23,162 bases of DNA. Source: JBDTMC01 sp039934475. Its GTDB lineage: Bacteria; Acidobacteriota; Terriglobia; Bryobacterales; Bryobacteraceae. A program made the position numbers and the translations under genes. The stretch spans positions 1 to 23,162 of the forward strand of contig JBDTMC010000067.1 of assembly GCA_039934475.1 (NCBI GenBank), read 5' to 3'. This document shows, piece after piece, positions 22,085-23,162 of this stretch (position 1 is its first letter; the number at the start of each line of letters is the position of its first letter). Below the pieces are notes generated by a model that saw nothing but the letters and a program-made list of their open reading frames with translations, searched no databases and was not told the DNA's origin.

Positions 22085-23161
22085 CTGGAGAGAGTTGACT
22101 CTGCTCTGCCTGGCGCTCGCCGCCACCTTCAGCAATGCCGTGGACTGGCTGCTGGAGCCCGCTACACTGGCCACTACGGCGTGATCTCCATCCGCCAGGC
22201 TATCCGGCACAACCACATTGATCTGGTAAAGGCCCGGTCCAACGAGTCCGGCCCAAAGCACCGTCGCCACAACACTGCCGATCGTTGCCGTCACCTCGTT
22301 CGTCGTCGGATAAGCGGCAGTGAACACGGCGCCGTCGGCTACCACGCCGGCCGTCGGCCCGAATCCGGTGCCATACAGCGATAGGACTTCACCGGGAGCA
22401 ATCGCCGCGGACGTCGTATAACCCGTCTCGGCATTGCCCGTTCCGTTGACTATCGCTCCGTCGGGATAGCGGATCGCGCGGACATAGTTGGATAGGACCG
22501 ACAATCCCGGCAGCACCCCATACATCGTCGCTGTCACAACGTTCGACGTTCCCACTGCATTGGTCACACTTACTGTCAAGCCACCAAGACTGGCGTCCGC
22601 CGGCGCGAGAACATTGATCTGCGTGGGACTCACATACTGCATGTAGGCGGCCTTGCCGTTGATGAGAACGCTGACCCCGGCCAATTGTGTGGGAATCCTA
22701 TTGTTCACCAGATCCGTGTTGGCGAGAACTTTTGTAGAACTGGACAGCGAACTGCCGTAAACACTGATCCATGCTCCCTGCGTGATCCCGGGCGCACCGC
22801 TCACGGCATTGGCTATGCCCCCTGCACTGATCGTAGGAGAGGTGGCTGCCGGCGTTTGAAATGCGGCGCCCACGGTGATCACGCTCGAGTATCCAGCGCT
22901 GTTGTTGCCTGTCGTCGCCGCCAGCATGCGAGAGGAATTGGCGACGTTGTAGATGTTGTCCGATGCGTTGGTGGTTGTGCGGCTTCCCGAACGTGAATAA
23001 GCACCGTCCGCGAGTGCGGCGTCGTTGATCGATTCCTCAAAGAAAAGCTGCGAGACGAAATTACTGAGCACGGTGCTACCCGAGTACGTCCGCACGCGCA
23101 TATGAATATGAATCGTCCGGCCGGAATACCATCCGGGGAAGATCGTAGTGAATTGCACTTG
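22064..23161 (-). CDS. Intradiol dioxygenase-like domain fused to TIGR03437 domain (5' end outside window)
   Basis: The frame is open to the window edge, so the N-terminus is missing; about 365 residues are visible. The first 75 look like the C-terminal half of an intradiol ring-cleavage dioxygenase: TIFPGWYSGRTIHIHMRVRT holds the Tyr and two His expected to bind Fe(III), and SQLFFEESINDAALADGAYS with TTTNASDNIYN fits the family end. The other Fe-binding Tyr would lie beyond the edge. From about residue 108 a TIGR03437-type domain follows (ITQGAWISVYGSSL, YVSPTQINVLAPAD, LSLYGTGFGPTAGV). The fusion suggests an extracytoplasmic or surface-displayed enzyme. The internal GTG at 23158 is not a believable start. 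Whether it cleaves an aromatic compound is not known. Confidence 0.85.
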   Translation of the reverse strand, partial: QVQFTTIFPGWYSGRTIHIHMRVRTYSGSTVLSNFVSQLFFEESINDAALADGAYSRSGSRTTTNASDNIYNVANSSRMLAATTGNNSAGYSSVITVGAAFQTPAATSPTISAGGIANAVSGAPGITQGAWISVYGSSLSSSTKVLANTDLVNNRIPTQLAGVSVLINGKAAYMQYVSPTQINVLAPADASLGGLTVSVTNAVGTSNVVTATMYGVLPGLSVLSNYVRAIRYPDGAIVNGTGNAETGYTTSAAIAPGEVLSLYGTGFGPTAGVVADGAVFTAAYPTTNEVTATIGSVVATVLWAGLVGPGLYQINVVVPDSLADGDHAVVASVAGSSSQSTALLKVAASARQSRVNSLQLHGLIG

Positions 23162-23162
23162 C

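Overview
The window looks like high-GC chromosomal DNA from an Acidobacteriota bacterium, most likely of the Solibacter/Bryobacter group. The lineage call rests on protein families typical of that group: two proteins with the 'Solibacter' C-terminal domain (TIGR03437 type), one with the acidobacterial VWFA-related domain (TIGR03436 type) and one of the TIGR03790 type. No database search was possible, so this is recognition by eye. I see no insertion sequence, prophage, CRISPR array, rRNA or tRNA.

Layout. (1) Bases 2-583: 3' part of a PAP2/AUR1-like membrane phosphatase gene (+). (2) Bases 6583-587 on the minus strand: a housekeeping unit with a promoter, the SRP RNA gene (ffs), dnaX, ebfC and recR. 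It runs with short gaps into a Tat-type Gfo/Idh/MocA oxidoreductase, a macro-domain protein, an unknown 167-aa protein and a Tat-type sugar-phosphate isomerase/epimerase-like protein, and ends at a good intrinsic terminator. (3) Bases 8937-6643 (-): a secreted S1 serine protease with a TIGR03437 tail. (4) Bases 9049-14165 (+): a beta-carbonic anhydrase, a secreted START-like protein, a PhyH-type dioxygenase, a non-coding or decayed stretch, then a second carbonic anhydrase (about 79% identical to the first) coupled to a SulP transporter with a STAS domain. (5) Bases 14172-16704: an AlkA-like DNA glycosylase (-), a secreted VWFA protein (+) and an RfbD-like reductase (-). (6) Bases 16835-18622: an unlisted 43-aa single-pass membrane protein (+), a PilZ protein (-), and a LysR regulator coupled to a tail-anchored small protein (-). 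(7) Bases 18835-23161: a TIGR03790 protein (+), NadD (-), a zinc-ribbon/proline-rich membrane protein and endonuclease III (+), and the 3' part of an intradiol dioxygenase-TIGR03437 fusion (-).

How the genes work together. The ffs-dnaX-ebfC-recR order is a widely conserved replication/recombination/secretion cluster. Carbonic anhydrase plus SulP is a plausible bicarbonate-handling pair. AlkA-like and Nth glycosylases cover base excision repair. Most other genes are single genes of varied function. Genes are packed very tightly, and several convergent pairs touch or overlap at their stop codons.

No single feature is convincingly a new system. The observations most worth testing are a possible alternative hairpin between the SRP RNA 3' end and dnaX, the duplicated carbonic anhydrases around a START-like/PhyH pair, the 43-aa membrane protein, and a decayed secreted ORF next to a pyrimidine-rich leader upstream of the second carbonic anhydrase.
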